NCBI RefSeq assembly: GCF_001751255.1 | Contig: NZ_LJGW01000156.1 | Span: 2,553-38,309, forward strand | DNA: 35,757 nucleotides | Direction: 5' to 3' | From: Streptomyces nanshensis | Lineage (GTDB): Bacteria; Actinomycetota; Actinomycetes; Streptomycetales; Streptomycetaceae | Shown here: positions 16,425-24,987 of the stretch, piece by piece | Numbering within the stretch: the first letter of the stretch is position 1 | Layout of the letters: each line of letters starts with the position of its first letter | Translations under genes and position numbers: made by a program | Notes under the pieces: generated by a model | What the model was told of the DNA's origin: nothing | Databases searched by the model: none | What the model saw: the letters and a program-made list of their open reading frames with translations, nothing else

Positions 16425-17919
16425 GCGGCACGGCCACGGCAGCGACGTCGAACAGGCCGACGCCGGCGCCGGATCCGCCGGCTCCGGATCCGCCCCCTCC
16501 GGATCTGCCGCCCCCGCATCGACCGTCACCGGACCCGGTGCGCCGCCGCCCGCCTTCCCCGTCCACCGGGTCCGCGGCGCCGTCCTGTCGCCTGCCGACG
16601 AGGAGTACGCGGCCGAGGCGTCCGGCTTCCAGACCGGATACCGGCACCGTCCCGAGGTGATCGTCCGCGCGGAGACCGCCGCCGACGTCGCCGCCGCGGT
16701 CGGCCACGCGGCGGCGCACCGCCTCCCGCTGGCCGTCCAGGCGACCGGTCACGGGCTGACGCGGCCGCTGCCCGGCGGCGTACTGGTCAGCACGCGCCGC
16801 ATGACGGGCGTGCGCGTGGACCCGGCCGCCCGTACGGCGTGGATCGCGGCCGGTACGCGCTGGGGCGAGGTCGTCACGGAGGCGGCCCGGTACGGACTGG
16901 CCCCGCTGAGCGGTTCGGGCCCCGGCGTAGGCGCGGTGTCGTACACGCTGGGCGGCGGAATCGGGCTGCTCGCCCGCGAGTTCGGCTATGCCGCCGACCA
17001 TGTGCGCGCCGCCGGACTGGTCACCGCCGACGCGCGCGTTCGCCATGTCACGGCGGACGGCGACGGCGACCCGGAGCTGTTCTGGGCGCTGCGCGGCGGA
17101 GGCGGCGGCTTCGGCGTGGTGACCGGGTTGGAGATCGGACTCGTACCCGTCGAGCGGTTCTACGGCGGGCAGTTGATCTTCGACGGCGCGTTCGCCGACG
17201 AGGTGCTGGAGACCTGGCGGGAGTGGACCGCGACCGTGCCGGACGAACTGACGTCCTCGGTCACGCTGTTGCCCTACCCGGATCTGCCCGCGCTCCCCGA
17301 ACCGCTGCGCGGCCGGTACGTCGTCCAGGTGCAGATCGCCTACGACGGCGACGAGGCGGAGGGCGAGCGGCTGGTGGCGCCGCTGCGCGCGGCCGGGCCG
17401 CGGATCGTGGAGCGGCTGCGGACGATGCCGTTCACCGAGTCCGCGCGCGTCTACAACGAGCCGGACCGGCCGCACGCCTACCAGGGCGGCAACGCGCTGC
17501 TCGGGGAGAAGCTCCCGGATCGCGAAGCGCTGCGCACCGTACGGGAGTTGACGGGACCCGAGGCCCCGGCGATGACGGTGCTCAGCCTGCGGCACATGGG
17601 CGGCGCGCTCTCGCGCGAGCCCGCCGTGCCGAACGCGGTGACGGGACGGGACGCGGGCTGGCTGATGGTGGTGCTGTCGGTCCTGGAGGACGGCACGACC
17701 CCCGCCGGGCTGCGCGCGCTCCACGACCGGGTGATGCGGGCGGTCTCGCCGTGGACGGCCGGCTCCAACCTCAACTTCCGTTACGGGCGCGGCGCGTGGC
17801 CGCCTCCCGGCGGCGGCCGGGACGCGCACGCCGACGAGGTGCGGGCGCGGCTCGCCGAGGTGAAGGCGGCGGTCGATCCGACGAACCTCTTCCGCTTCCA
17901 CTCCGCCCACGGGACATGA
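16417..17919 (+). CDS. FAD-linked oxidase (berberine-bridge-enzyme type)
   Basis: 500 aa. The first ~45 residues are a Gly/Ser/Ala/Pro-rich leader. The FAD-binding PCMH domain (~60-235) includes GYRHRPEVIVRAETAADV, ATGHG (where related enzymes attach FAD to the His) and the GGGIGLL, GGGGGFGVVTGLE glycine-rich stretches. The end NLFRFHSAH is the C-terminal BBE motif. Such enzymes oxidise alcohols, sugars or natural-product intermediates; the substrate is unknown. ATG 16417 overlaps the stop of the 40-codon stub, so translation probably depends on re-initiation after it; no separate ribosome binding site is obvious. A later start that omits the leader is possible. Confidence 0.88.
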   Translation: MSERHGHGSDVEQADAGAGSAGSGSAPSGSAAPASTVTGPGAPPPAFPVHRVRGAVLSPADEEYAAEASGFQTGYRHRPEVIVRAETAADVAAAVGHAAAHRLPLAVQATGHGLTRPLPGGVLVSTRRMTGVRVDPAARTAWIAAGTRWGEVVTEAARYGLAPLSGSGPGVGAVSYTLGGGIGLLAREFGYAADHVRAAGLVTADARVRHVTADGDGDPELFWALRGGGGGFGVVTGLEIGLVPVERFYGGQLIFDGAFADEVLETWREWTATVPDELTSSVTLLPYPDLPALPEPLRGRYVVQVQIAYDGDEAEGERLVAPLRAAGPRIVERLRTMPFTESARVYNEPDRPHAYQGGNALLGEKLPDREALRTVRELTGPEAPAMTVLSLRHMGGALSREPAVPNAVTGRDAGWLMVVLSVLEDGTTPAGLRALHDRVMRAVSPWTAGSNLNFRYGRGAWPPPGGGRDAHADEVRARLAEVKAAVDPTNLFRFHSAHGT

Positions 17920-17967
17920 GGAGGGGGCGCGGGCGCCGACGGCGCGCACGCCCCTGACGTACGCGAC

Positions 17968-18000
17968 GGGGACGGCCGGCCACGGCGGCCGACCGTCCCC
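17968..18000. terminator. Bidirectional hairpin between convergent genes
   Basis: GGGGACGGCCGGCC pairs with GGCCGACCGTCCCC with one mismatch and a ~5-nt loop. It lies between the FAD oxidase (+) and dtpA (-) ends and can serve both. Confidence 0.75.
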
Positions 18001-18015
18001 GGGAGCGCGCCCGCC

Positions 18016-19266
18016 TCAGCCCTCCAGCAGGCGCTGCCCCACGTACTCGCCCTTCGCGGCCCCGCCCGGCACCGCGAACAGCCCGCTCGCCTCATGCCGG
18101 ATGAACCGCGAGAGCGCGTCGCCGCGGTCCAGCTTCCGCTGCACTGGTACGAAGCCGCGCAGCGGATCGGCCTGCCAGGCGATGAAGAGCAGACCGGCGT
18201 CCGGGGCGCCGTCGTCGCGGTAGCCGTCGTGGTACGAGAAGGGGCGGCGCAGCATGGCCGCTCCCCCGTTCGTCGCCGGTGCCGTGACGCGTACGTGGGC
18301 GTCGGCGGCGATGGCGGGGGAGCCGTCCGCACCGCGCTTGTCGAGGTCGGGGTCGGTGTTCTCGGTGCCTCCGGACAGCGGGGCGCCGTCGGACTTGCGG
18401 CGTCCGATGACCTTCTCCTGCTCCTTCCGCGACTTCTCGTCCCAGTCGTCGAGGAGCATGCGGATGCGGCGTACGACGGCGTACGAGCCGTTCGCCATCC
18501 ACGCGGGAGAACCGGACGCGGGCACGAACACCCGTGCCGCGAAGTCGTCTTCGGAGGGCTTCGGGTTGTTGGAGCCGTCGATCTGGCCCATGAGATTGCG
18601 CATCGTCATGGGCTTGCGGGTGGCGCCGGGGGTGCGCGTGAAGCCGTTCATCTGCCAGCGCAGCTTCGCCGTGCCGTCGGCGTCGCGCTGGATCCGGCGC
18701 ATCGCGTCGAACGCGACGAGCCCGTCGTTGCTGCCGATCTGCACCCACAGGTCGCCGTCGGAACGGCTCTTGTCGAGGGCGTCGCCGGAGAAGTCCGGCA
18801 GCGGCTCCAGCGCGTCGGGGCGCTGCTTCTCCAGACCCGTACGGGAGAAGAACGTACGGCCGAAGCCGAAGGTGACCGACAGGGAACAGGGGCCGGCGTC
18901 GAAGGCGGCACCCGTGGCGTCCGGATCCGACGCGTCCGCCATGAGGTCGCGGGCCGTGCGCGACCAGCGCTTCAGCAGCGCGGCGGCCTGCTTGCGTCCC
19001 GCGCCCGCGGACAGGTCGAAGGCGAGCAGATGGCCGACGGCCTGCAACGGCGTGGTGATGCCGGCCTGGTGCTTGCCGTGGAAGGCCACGCGGGTCGAAC
19101 CGACGGACGTGAGCGGGGCGGGCGCCCGGCTGTCGTCGCGCGCCGCGGCCTGAACGACCGCGCCGCCGGTCGCGCCGACGGCGAGCCCCGTCGCGCCGAC
19201 TGCTCCGACTGTGCTGACGAGGCGACGGCGGGAGACGCCCTGCGGTTCGTGGTCGTGCTGGGTCAT
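18016..19266 (-). CDS. dtpA: Tat-exported DyP-type heme peroxidase
   Basis: 416 aa. A twin-arginine signal peptide is visible (SRRRLV at residues 12-17, then a hydrophobic stretch to ~43). DyP signatures: GQIDGSNNP with distal Asp230, and AHVR with the probable proximal heme ligand His324; ADPLRGF supplies the conserved Arg370. The position beside copC-copD, ecuC and sco matches S. lividans dtpA, which is reported to act in copper-dependent maturation of the oxidase GlxA. ATG 19266 is preceded by AGGAAG. The gene is 299 bp from copCD, enough for its own promoter. EfeB-like iron uptake is less likely because no efeU/efeO neighbours are present. Confidence 0.92.
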   Translation of the reverse strand: MTQHDHEPQGVSRRRLVSTVGAVGATGLAVGATGGAVVQAAARDDSRAPAPLTSVGSTRVAFHGKHQAGITTPLQAVGHLLAFDLSAGAGRKQAAALLKRWSRTARDLMADASDPDATGAAFDAGPCSLSVTFGFGRTFFSRTGLEKQRPDALEPLPDFSGDALDKSRSDGDLWVQIGSNDGLVAFDAMRRIQRDADGTAKLRWQMNGFTRTPGATRKPMTMRNLMGQIDGSNNPKPSEDDFAARVFVPASGSPAWMANGSYAVVRRIRMLLDDWDEKSRKEQEKVIGRRKSDGAPLSGGTENTDPDLDKRGADGSPAIAADAHVRVTAPATNGGAAMLRRPFSYHDGYRDDGAPDAGLLFIAWQADPLRGFVPVQRKLDRGDALSRFIRHEASGLFAVPGGAAKGEYVGQRLLEG

Positions 19267-19565
19267 GAGTCGCTTCCTGGTGGCGTGGTCCGGTGGTCCG
19301 GTGGTCCGGCGGTGCGTCGGTACGGTGTGCGGGCGGCGCGGACCCGGGGGCCGCGCGCCCATGACGTTCAGCTATATCTCCCGGGACGTCCCGCTACGCA
19401 CAGGGACGAGCCCGACGCGCCCCGGTCCGGGCCGAACGGGTCGCTGTGTCCCGTCCGGCCGGTCCGCCGGCCCGTGGCGTCCCATCCGTACCTCCCGTCA
19501 CGTCGCTCGCTTCCGCTGCTTCCGTCGCTTCCGTGATGTCCGTCGCGTCCGTCCCGTCCGTCGGT
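19267..19565. other. 299-bp gap between copCD and dtpA
   Basis: No gene is seen. It holds three copies of GGTCCGGT (19287-19310) just upstream of dtpA and a 9-bp tandem repeat after the copCD stop. A dtpA promoter is presumably here but I cannot point to it. Confidence 0.6.
19509..19562 (-). repeat. Six tandem 9-bp units after the copCD stop codon
   Basis: Read on the minus strand the units are GACGGACGG, GACGGACGC, GACGGACAT, CACGGAAGC, GACGGAAGC and AGCGGAAGC, starting 3 bp after the stop codon. Weaker copies continue further. It is a purine-rich minisatellite in the 3' region. Confidence 0.8.
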
Positions 19566-21776
19566 TCAGTCGATCTGGATGGTCTTGCTCTCCGTGACCT
19601 GGTCGATGTCCGAGGTACGGATCGTGACGGACGCCTTCCAGCGTCCCGCCACCGGAAGCTGCACCGTCTCCGAACGCCAGCGCCCCTTCGCCTTGTTGAT
19701 CCGCTCCATCTCGACCGTGAACGGGCCGAGGTCCTGCTCGGGGAGCGTGAGCGAGGCCTTGACCTCCTTCGTGGGCAGCTCCTTGCCCTGCGGGTCCTTG
19801 GTCATGATCCGCAGGGAGTTGCCGCCGGACTGGCCGGGCGTGAGCAGCAGTACGGCCGTGCCCTTGCCGTTCGTTCCGCCCGTGTCGAACGGGATCTTCT
19901 GCTTGACGGCGAGCCCCTCCCGGGTCTGGCCGGTGGCGGCCCCGGGCTTGCCTCCGGCCGCCGCGAGTTCTTCCGTACGTCCGGGCTCGGTGGCGGTCAG
20001 CGCCGTGGCGACGACGAGAAGCACGACGGCGACGGCCGTCTCGGCGAGTACGGAACGCCGCAGTCCGGCGCGTTCCGGGTCGGCCTCGCGGGCCTTCCTG
20101 CGACGCTCGCGGACCACCGCGGCGCGCTGGCGGGCGAGTTGGGCGGTACGTGCGGTGGACCGGCCGGCGCCGTTCTCCTCCGCTGATCCTTCAGAGGCGA
20201 CTGTCTCGTCGGAGTCGGAGGACCCGCCGGTGCCGTCGCTACCGGGGGAGTCCTGGCCGGAGGCCGAGGAGCCCGGCCCCGCCGCGGCGCCGACGGCCGC
20301 CGGCGTCTCGGCCCGCACCGCCGCGCCTCCGGCGGCTTCCGCTTCCTCCCCCTTCGCTGCTTTCTCCGCCTTCTCCCCTTTCTCCCCTTCCTCTGCTTCC
20401 TCTGAATCCGCCCGTACGTCGCCGAGCCGTGCCGTCCACTGACGGGAGAACGACGCGAGGACGAGCAGCACGACGATCAGGCCGAGCTTCGCCACCAGCA
20501 GCCGCCCGTACGACGTTCCGGTCAGCGCCGAGAACGAGCCGAGCTGCCGCCACGACTGGTACACCCCCGTCACCGCCAGCACCACGACGCTGCCGAACGC
20601 GATCCGCGAGAAGCGCCGTACGACCTCGCGCGCGGGCGCGGGGCCGCGGTGCAGCACCGTCAGAAGCGCGGCCAGCCCGCCCAGCCAGACGGCGACCGCC
20701 AGCAGATGCACCACGTCGACGGGCATCGCGATCTGCGACTGCAGTCCGGTGGAGGCGTGCTCCGCGACCGCCCAGGTCGTGGCAAGCCCGATCGCCACGA
20801 CGCCGCCGCCGAGGGCGACGCCGAGCGCGACGTCCCGTCCGCCCTCCCCCTCATCGGACTCCCCGGCGCCTCCGGTTCCCTCGGTCTCACCGGACTCGGC
20901 CTCCGCCTCCGCCTCCTCCCCCCGCCGCTCGTACGAGCCGAAGAGCACCGAGACGATCACCGCCGCCGTCCCGAGAAGCAGCAGCCGTGCCGCGAGCGCG
21001 GCCCCCGGCTTGGAGCCGAGGACGGTGCGCAGCCCGCCGAGGTCGAAGACCTCGCTCAACTGCCCCGTCCCCGTATAGGAGTTGCGCAGCAGCAGCATCA
21101 GCAGGGTCGCCGCGGTGAGCGTCAGCCAGCCCGTGACCACGAGCCGTCGCAGCCCCCGTACCGACGCCTCCCGCGGCCTGCACAGCAGCACGAACGCGGC
21201 GCCGCCCACGAGCAGCACGAAGCCGGCGTACGCCGCGTACCGTCCGACGTGGTACAGCGCGCCGATCGGGCCGCCGCCCGTCCCCTGGCTCTCGTCCGCG
21301 ACGTTCGCCGAGGTCTCCGACGGACGGCCGACGGAGAAGGTGAAGGCCCCGGAGACGGGATGGCTGTCGGCGGAGACGGCCTTCCACGCGACGGTGTAGG
21401 TGCCCTTGGGCCCGTCCGGCTTGAGGCCCACCGCCCGCGTGTTGGCCTTGCCGGGCACCACGGTGACCTTGCCGGTGTCGAGCCGTTTGCCGTCCGGTCC
21501 GAGCACGCGTATCGAACCGTCCGACATCGAGACGCCCTCGGAGAAGGTCACGGTGACCTGCTTCGGCGGGCTCTTCACCACCAGGCCCTCCTCCGGCGTG
21601 CTGCCGGTCTGTACGGCGTGCGCGGCGGCCGGAGCGGCGGTGCCGAGCACGGTGAGCAGGGCGCACAGCGCGGTGCCCAGCAGGGTGAGCAACAGCGCGG
21701 CGGGCGCGGTGCGTCGCCCGTACGTGCGTATCCCCGGGCCCGTACGCAGGCGCCTGGTGGTGAGCGGCACGGTCAC
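19566..21776 (-). CDS. CopC-CopD fusion, copper-handling membrane protein
   Basis: 736 aa (YcnJ/PcoD-like). Signal peptide to ~52; the mature protein starts HAVQTGS, with His53 the expected N-terminal copper ligand of the CopC domain (53-150), and SADSHPVSG (135-143) supplying the second ligand set. A CopD domain with about eight membrane segments follows (~165-455), interrupted by an acidic Glu/Gly loop. A very long charged low-complexity region (~455-580) precedes a last membrane segment (EtAVAVVLLVVATALTAT area) and a ~100-residue extracytoplasmic beta domain. The start is GTG 21776, four bp after the ecuC stop; GTG 21770 has AGGGAG at better spacing and is an alternative. Role: copper uptake or transfer for extracytoplasmic cuproenzymes. 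Confidence 0.9.
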   Translation of the reverse strand: MTVPLTTRRLRTGPGIRTYGRRTAPAALLLTLLGTALCALLTVLGTAAPAAAHAVQTGSTPEEGLVVKSPPKQVTVTFSEGVSMSDGSIRVLGPDGKRLDTGKVTVVPGKANTRAVGLKPDGPKGTYTVAWKAVSADSHPVSGAFTFSVGRPSETSANVADESQGTGGGPIGALYHVGRYAAYAGFVLLVGGAAFVLLCRPREASVRGLRRLVVTGWLTLTAATLLMLLLRNSYTGTGQLSEVFDLGGLRTVLGSKPGAALAARLLLLGTAAVIVSVLFGSYERRGEEAEAEAESGETEGTGGAGESDEGEGGRDVALGVALGGGVVAIGLATTWAVAEHASTGLQSQIAMPVDVVHLLAVAVWLGGLAALLTVLHRGPAPAREVVRRFSRIAFGSVVVLAVTGVYQSWRQLGSFSALTGTSYGRLLVAKLGLIVVLLVLASFSRQWTARLGDVRADSEEAEEGEKGEKAEKAAKGEEAEAAGGAAVRAETPAAVGAAAGPGSSASGQDSPGSDGTGGSSDSDETVASEGSAEENGAGRSTARTAQLARQRAAVVRERRRKAREADPERAGLRRSVLAETAVAVVLLVVATALTATEPGRTEELAAAGGKPGAATGQTREGLAVKQKIPFDTGGTNGKGTAVLLLTPGQSGGNSLRIMTKDPQGKELPTKEVKASLTLPEQDLGPFTVEMERINKAKGRWRSETVQLPVAGRWKASVTIRTSDIDQVTESKTIQID

Positions 21777-21780
21777 TCCC

Positions 21781-22284
21781 TCATTTCTCCGGTACGAAGT
21801 TGGTGGCCTTGACCGGCATGGAGACCGTGACGTGGCCGGACTTGCTGAAGTGGAGCGTCACCCGCACCTTCTCGCCCTTGACCGGCTTGTGCTCCGGTTT
21901 GAGGAACATGATGTGGTTCCCGCCCCTGCCCAGCCGCAGCGTTCCGTTGGCGGGCACGGGCAGCGACGTCACATGCCGCATCTGTCCCTTGCTCGTCGTG
22001 TGGAGCTGGGCCTCGCCGAAGGCGGCGCTCTCGACCGAGGTCAGCCTGTCGGCGCTGTCACCGGTGTTCCGTACGGTGAGGAAGCCGCCCGCCATGTCGT
22101 CCGTCACGGGCTCCGGCATATAGGCGCCGCTGACCGACAGCTTCGGCGCGGAGCGCCCTTCTGAGTCCGTACCGGAGCCGGAGTCCGTACCGGAACCGCA
22201 CGCGGTGAGCGTGAGCAGACCCGCCGCCAGCGGCAGCAGCGCGGCGCGGACTCCCGTACGGCGCATGCGCGTTCGGCGTGTCAC
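21781..22284 (-). CDS. ecuC: Extracytoplasmic copper chaperone, PCuAC family lipoprotein
   Basis: 167 aa. A lipoprotein signal is clear: basic N-terminus, hydrophobic stretch and lipobox LTAC with Cys29. The PCuAC domain contains the Cu(I) ligand pattern: QLHTTSKGQMRHV followed by GGNHIMFLKPEH, i.e. His, Met, His and a final H-x-M. In S. lividans the homologue (ECuC) hands copper to Sco. GTG 22284 overlaps the sco stop as GTGA, and its own stop is 4 bp before the copCD start, so sco-ecuC-copCD form one transcription unit. Confidence 0.92.
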   Translation of the reverse strand: MTRRTRMRRTGVRAALLPLAAGLLTLTACGSGTDSGSGTDSEGRSAPKLSVSGAYMPEPVTDDMAGGFLTVRNTGDSADRLTSVESAAFGEAQLHTTSKGQMRHVTSLPVPANGTLRLGRGGNHIMFLKPEHKPVKGEKVRVTLHFSKSGHVTVSMPVKATNFVPEK

Positions 22285-22940
22285 GGGTTCTCCCCCTTGA
22301 TGATCGCGGGGAGTTCCTTCTCCAGGATCTCCGGTGTGCTGTTGCCCTCGGTGTAGAGGACGTGCGCCTTGTCGTCCTTCGGCGAGAAGGCGAGAAGCTG
22401 CGCGCCGTGCGTCGAGACGACGTCACCGTTCTTCTTCTTGTACGAGGGCTCGATGCTGACGCCGACGGTGCGCGCCCCGGCCTGGATGGTGTCGAAGTCG
22501 CCGGTCAGCCCGATGAAGGACGGGTCCTGGCCGCGCAGCCAGCTCCCCAGCTCCTTCGGGTCGTCGCGCTTGGGATCGGAGGTGACGAAGACGACCTTCA
22601 GCTTCTTCCGCAGCTTCTCGGGGAGCTTGTGCCGTGCCACGGCGACGTTGCTCATCGTCAGCGGGCAGATGTCCGGGCAGTGGGTGTAGCCGAAGTACAG
22701 CAGCACCGGCTTGCCCTTGGTCTCCTCGATGAGGTCGTACTTCTCGCCGTGAGTGTCGGTGAGGGTCAGATCCGGTTTGCCGAAGGGCTGGTCGAGGACC
22801 GCGCCGCCCTTCTTCTGCGGTTCGACGGAGGCGACGGCGCGGTCGTCGTCGCCGGTCTTGCCGCCGTCCGTGCCGCAGCCGGCGAGGGCGAGGGAGGCGG
22901 CCGCCGCGAGGGCGGCGCTGAAAGTCGTGGTCTTACGCAT
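22281..22940 (-). CDS. sco: Sco (SCO1/SenC/PrrC) copper chaperone lipoprotein
   Basis: 219 aa. Lipobox LALAGC with Cys22. The thioredoxin-like Sco domain has the copper-binding pair Cys88-x3-Cys92 in GYTHCPDICPLTM and the third ligand His178 in STHGAQLLAF. Sco proteins deliver copper to the CuA site of cytochrome oxidase and, in S. lividans, to GlxA. The start at ATG 22940 begins the signal peptide (MRKTTTFSAAL); AGAAGG lies ~11 nt upstream. It is the first gene of the sco-ecuC-copCD unit. The 262 bp before it separate it from the ycnI-like gene. Confidence 0.93.
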   Translation of the reverse strand: MRKTTTFSAALAAAASLALAGCGTDGGKTGDDDRAVASVEPQKKGGAVLDQPFGKPDLTLTDTHGEKYDLIEETKGKPVLLYFGYTHCPDICPLTMSNVAVARHKLPEKLRKKLKVVFVTSDPKRDDPKELGSWLRGQDPSFIGLTGDFDTIQAGARTVGVSIEPSYKKKNGDVVSTHGAQLLAFSPKDDKAHVLYTEGNSTPEILEKELPAIIKGENP

Positions 22941-23202
22941 AGTGCACGTGGCCTTCTGGGCTTTCTGCTGCGGGGCAGCGTCGACTCGTGCGGCGGCCGC
23001 CTGGCTGCGGGCGCCGCGGTGCGGAGTGTTCGGAGTGTGCTGAGGTGAGCGGGCTGAGTGTGCGGAGGGGAGAGCGGGCCGGGCCCACGGTGTGTGTGCG
23101 GGCCGGGGTGCGCGTGCCGCCGTTCGTTCGCGCGCGGTACGCGCACCCCGTCCGGATCCGGAGACCCGGACCCCGGACCCGGACTCCGGACCCGACGTCC
23201 GG
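22941..23202. other. Intergenic region between ycnI-like gene and sco
   Basis: 262 bp with no gene. The part at 23150-23202 consists of repeated GGACCC/TCCGGA motifs that can fold back on themselves and may end the ycnI-like transcript; the rest would hold the sco promoter, not recognisable by eye. Confidence 0.5.
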
Positions 23203-23928
23203 TCAGGAGCTGCGGCGCCGTCCCGCGAGCACACCGAAGGCGACTCCGGCGACGCCCGCGACGATGCCGACGACGCCGAGCACACGCGCGGTGGTGTCCG
23301 TACCGCCGCCGTCCTCCCCGGCGGCCTCCGCCGAGGCGCCCTTCTGCGCCGACGCCTTCTCCGAACCGGAGGCGCCGTCGGCGTCACCGGCCGCGGCCTG
23401 TGTCAGCTTCAGCACCGGAGCCGGGTTCTCCGGTTCCGGCTCGCCCTTCTTCGGCTCCTCGATCCAGCGCACGACCTGGTCGTCGTCATAGGTCTGCAGC
23501 GCCTTGAAGACGAGCTGGTCGGTGCCCTCGGGCAACTCGCCCATGGAGACGGGGAACTGCTGGAACTCGCCCTTCTTCACCTCGCCGCCCGTCCATGTGA
23601 TCTTGGTGACGGCCTCGGTGATCTTCTCGCCGTGCGCCTCTATCGGCTTGTCCAGCTTGGACTTGGTGACCTTGACGTCCCAGCCCGGCACCGGCTGCGG
23701 CATCACCGAGGCGAGCGGATGGTCCGCGGGGAGGTTGACTTCGAGCTTGGTCGTCGAGGCGTCGTCCCGCTCGTTCGGCACCTTGAAGTTGACGACGGCG
23801 TAGTCGCCCGGAGCCGCGCTCTCGGGGTCGACGCTCACATGCGCGAGGGCCGGCCCCGCGCACAGCAGTACGGACGTGGCAGCGAGGGCGCCGACGGTGG
23901 TGACACGGCGCCGTGTACGGGTCTGCAT
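23203..23928 (-). CDS. YcnI/DUF1775 copper-binding exported protein
   Basis: 241 aa. Signal peptide to Ala29; the mature protein starts HVSVDPESAAPGDYAVVNFKV, so His30 becomes the N-terminal residue used for Cu(II) binding in YcnI domains. A Trp follows in VPGWDVKV. The YcnI domain spans ~30-165. An acidic/Ala linker is followed by a C-terminal membrane anchor (VVGIVAGVAGVAFGVLAG) and RRRSS, giving an outward-facing anchored protein. ATG 23928 is clear. In Bacillus ycnI is next to ycnJ (CopCD), as here. Confidence 0.9.
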   Translation of the reverse strand: MQTRTRRRVTTVGALAATSVLLCAGPALAHVSVDPESAAPGDYAVVNFKVPNERDDASTTKLEVNLPADHPLASVMPQPVPGWDVKVTKSKLDKPIEAHGEKITEAVTKITWTGGEVKKGEFQQFPVSMGELPEGTDQLVFKALQTYDDDQVVRWIEEPKKGEPEPENPAPVLKLTQAAAGDADGASGSEKASAQKGASAEAAGEDGGGTDTTARVLGVVGIVAGVAGVAFGVLAGRRRSS

Positions 23929-24033
23929 GGTGATTCGCTCCTGATGGCAGGACGGAACGCATGGCGGACGTGGTGCATATGACGGGGTGCGCGGCGAGGC
24001 GCACGCCGTCGTTCCGTCCGTGGGCGCCGTGCG

Positions 24034-24987
24034 TCAGGCCGCGAGTGCGAAGCTCTCGTGCTGTGCGCCGCGCGGCGGACCGCGCCGGCAGACCGAGTGG
24101 TGGAGCAGCACGGAACACGCGGTCCCGTGCGTGGGCGTATCGAGCGGACGGGCCCGCGCCGGCGCCTCCGGCAGCGGACGGCCGCCGCGCAGCGCCCGCA
24201 GGTACGCCGCCAACGCGCCCAGCACGGCCCGTACATGACGGACGGCCGTGCGCGCCGAGCGTGCCGAGAGCCGTACGAGCCGCCAGAGCGCGGCCTCGCC
24301 GCGGTGCAGGAACCAGCCGAGGAGCAGCGCGGCGAGCACATGGGCCAGAAGCATCGGGCCGTCGAAGAGGCTGAGGGCGGCGTGGGCCGCCGAACGCAGG
24401 CACTCCAGCGGGGTGCCCGCACCGGCCAGCGCGCTGCCGGCCGCTTCGTGCCCGGCATGCCCCGCGTGCCCGAGATGTTCCATGTGCCGGGTGTGGCCCG
24501 TGTGTCCGGCGTGGTGGGCCATGCCGCCGTGGGCCGCGTGCTCGATGTGTCCCGCATGACCCGCAGGCCCGGCCGCCCCGGTGCCGAGCCCCGCGTCCGA
24601 GACAACCTGACGTGCGCGGGCGGCGCTGATGCGTCCCGCGGAGTCCTCCTCGCACAGCAGCCGTGCCGCGAGCTCCCGCAACTGAGCGCCGTGCGCGCCC
24701 GCGTGCGCCGACGGCGTGGAGACCGCACCGCCCGCCGGGCGTTCACAGGCGAAGAGGGTGTGCAGTGCGATCTGGCCGGCGGCGAGCAGCGCGGCGATCC
24801 CCGGAAGCGAACGCTCCCGTCCCGCGAGCGGCGCCGCGACCGCGAAGACGACGGCGAAGCCGGCCCCCAGCGACCACAGCGGCATGGGCTGACCACCCGT
24901 GAGGGCGTGACCGGCGCCGGACAACGTCACGCAGACCGCGGTGAACACCGCGGCCCGCACGAGTCTGAGATCCGCCCCGGCAGTCAT
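24034..24987 (-). CDS. Membrane protein with a strict every-third-residue histidine repeat
   Basis: 317 aa with no family I can name. Membrane segments lie around 11-28, 37-55, 61-80 and 205-223. Between segments 3 and 4 residues 144-180 contain His at positions 144, 147, 150, 153, 159, 162, 165, 168, 171, 174, 177 and 180, with Met replacing His at 156 and an extra His158; most spacers are Ala-Gly or similar. Because His and Met bind copper and the neighbours are YcnI, Sco, ECuC and CopCD, a copper-collecting loop is likely. The C-terminus (cytoplasmic if the topology is right) has further Cys and His. ATG 24987 starts the only frame with typical codon use. It is 105 bp upstream of the ycnI-like gene in the same direction. 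Confidence 0.82.
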   Translation of the reverse strand: MTAGADLRLVRAAVFTAVCVTLSGAGHALTGGQPMPLWSLGAGFAVVFAVAAPLAGRERSLPGIAALLAAGQIALHTLFACERPAGGAVSTPSAHAGAHGAQLRELAARLLCEEDSAGRISAARARQVVSDAGLGTGAAGPAGHAGHIEHAAHGGMAHHAGHTGHTRHMEHLGHAGHAGHEAAGSALAGAGTPLECLRSAAHAALSLFDGPMLLAHVLAALLLGWFLHRGEAALWRLVRLSARSARTAVRHVRAVLGALAAYLRALRGGRPLPEAPARARPLDTPTHGTACSVLLHHSVCRRGPPRGAQHESFALAA

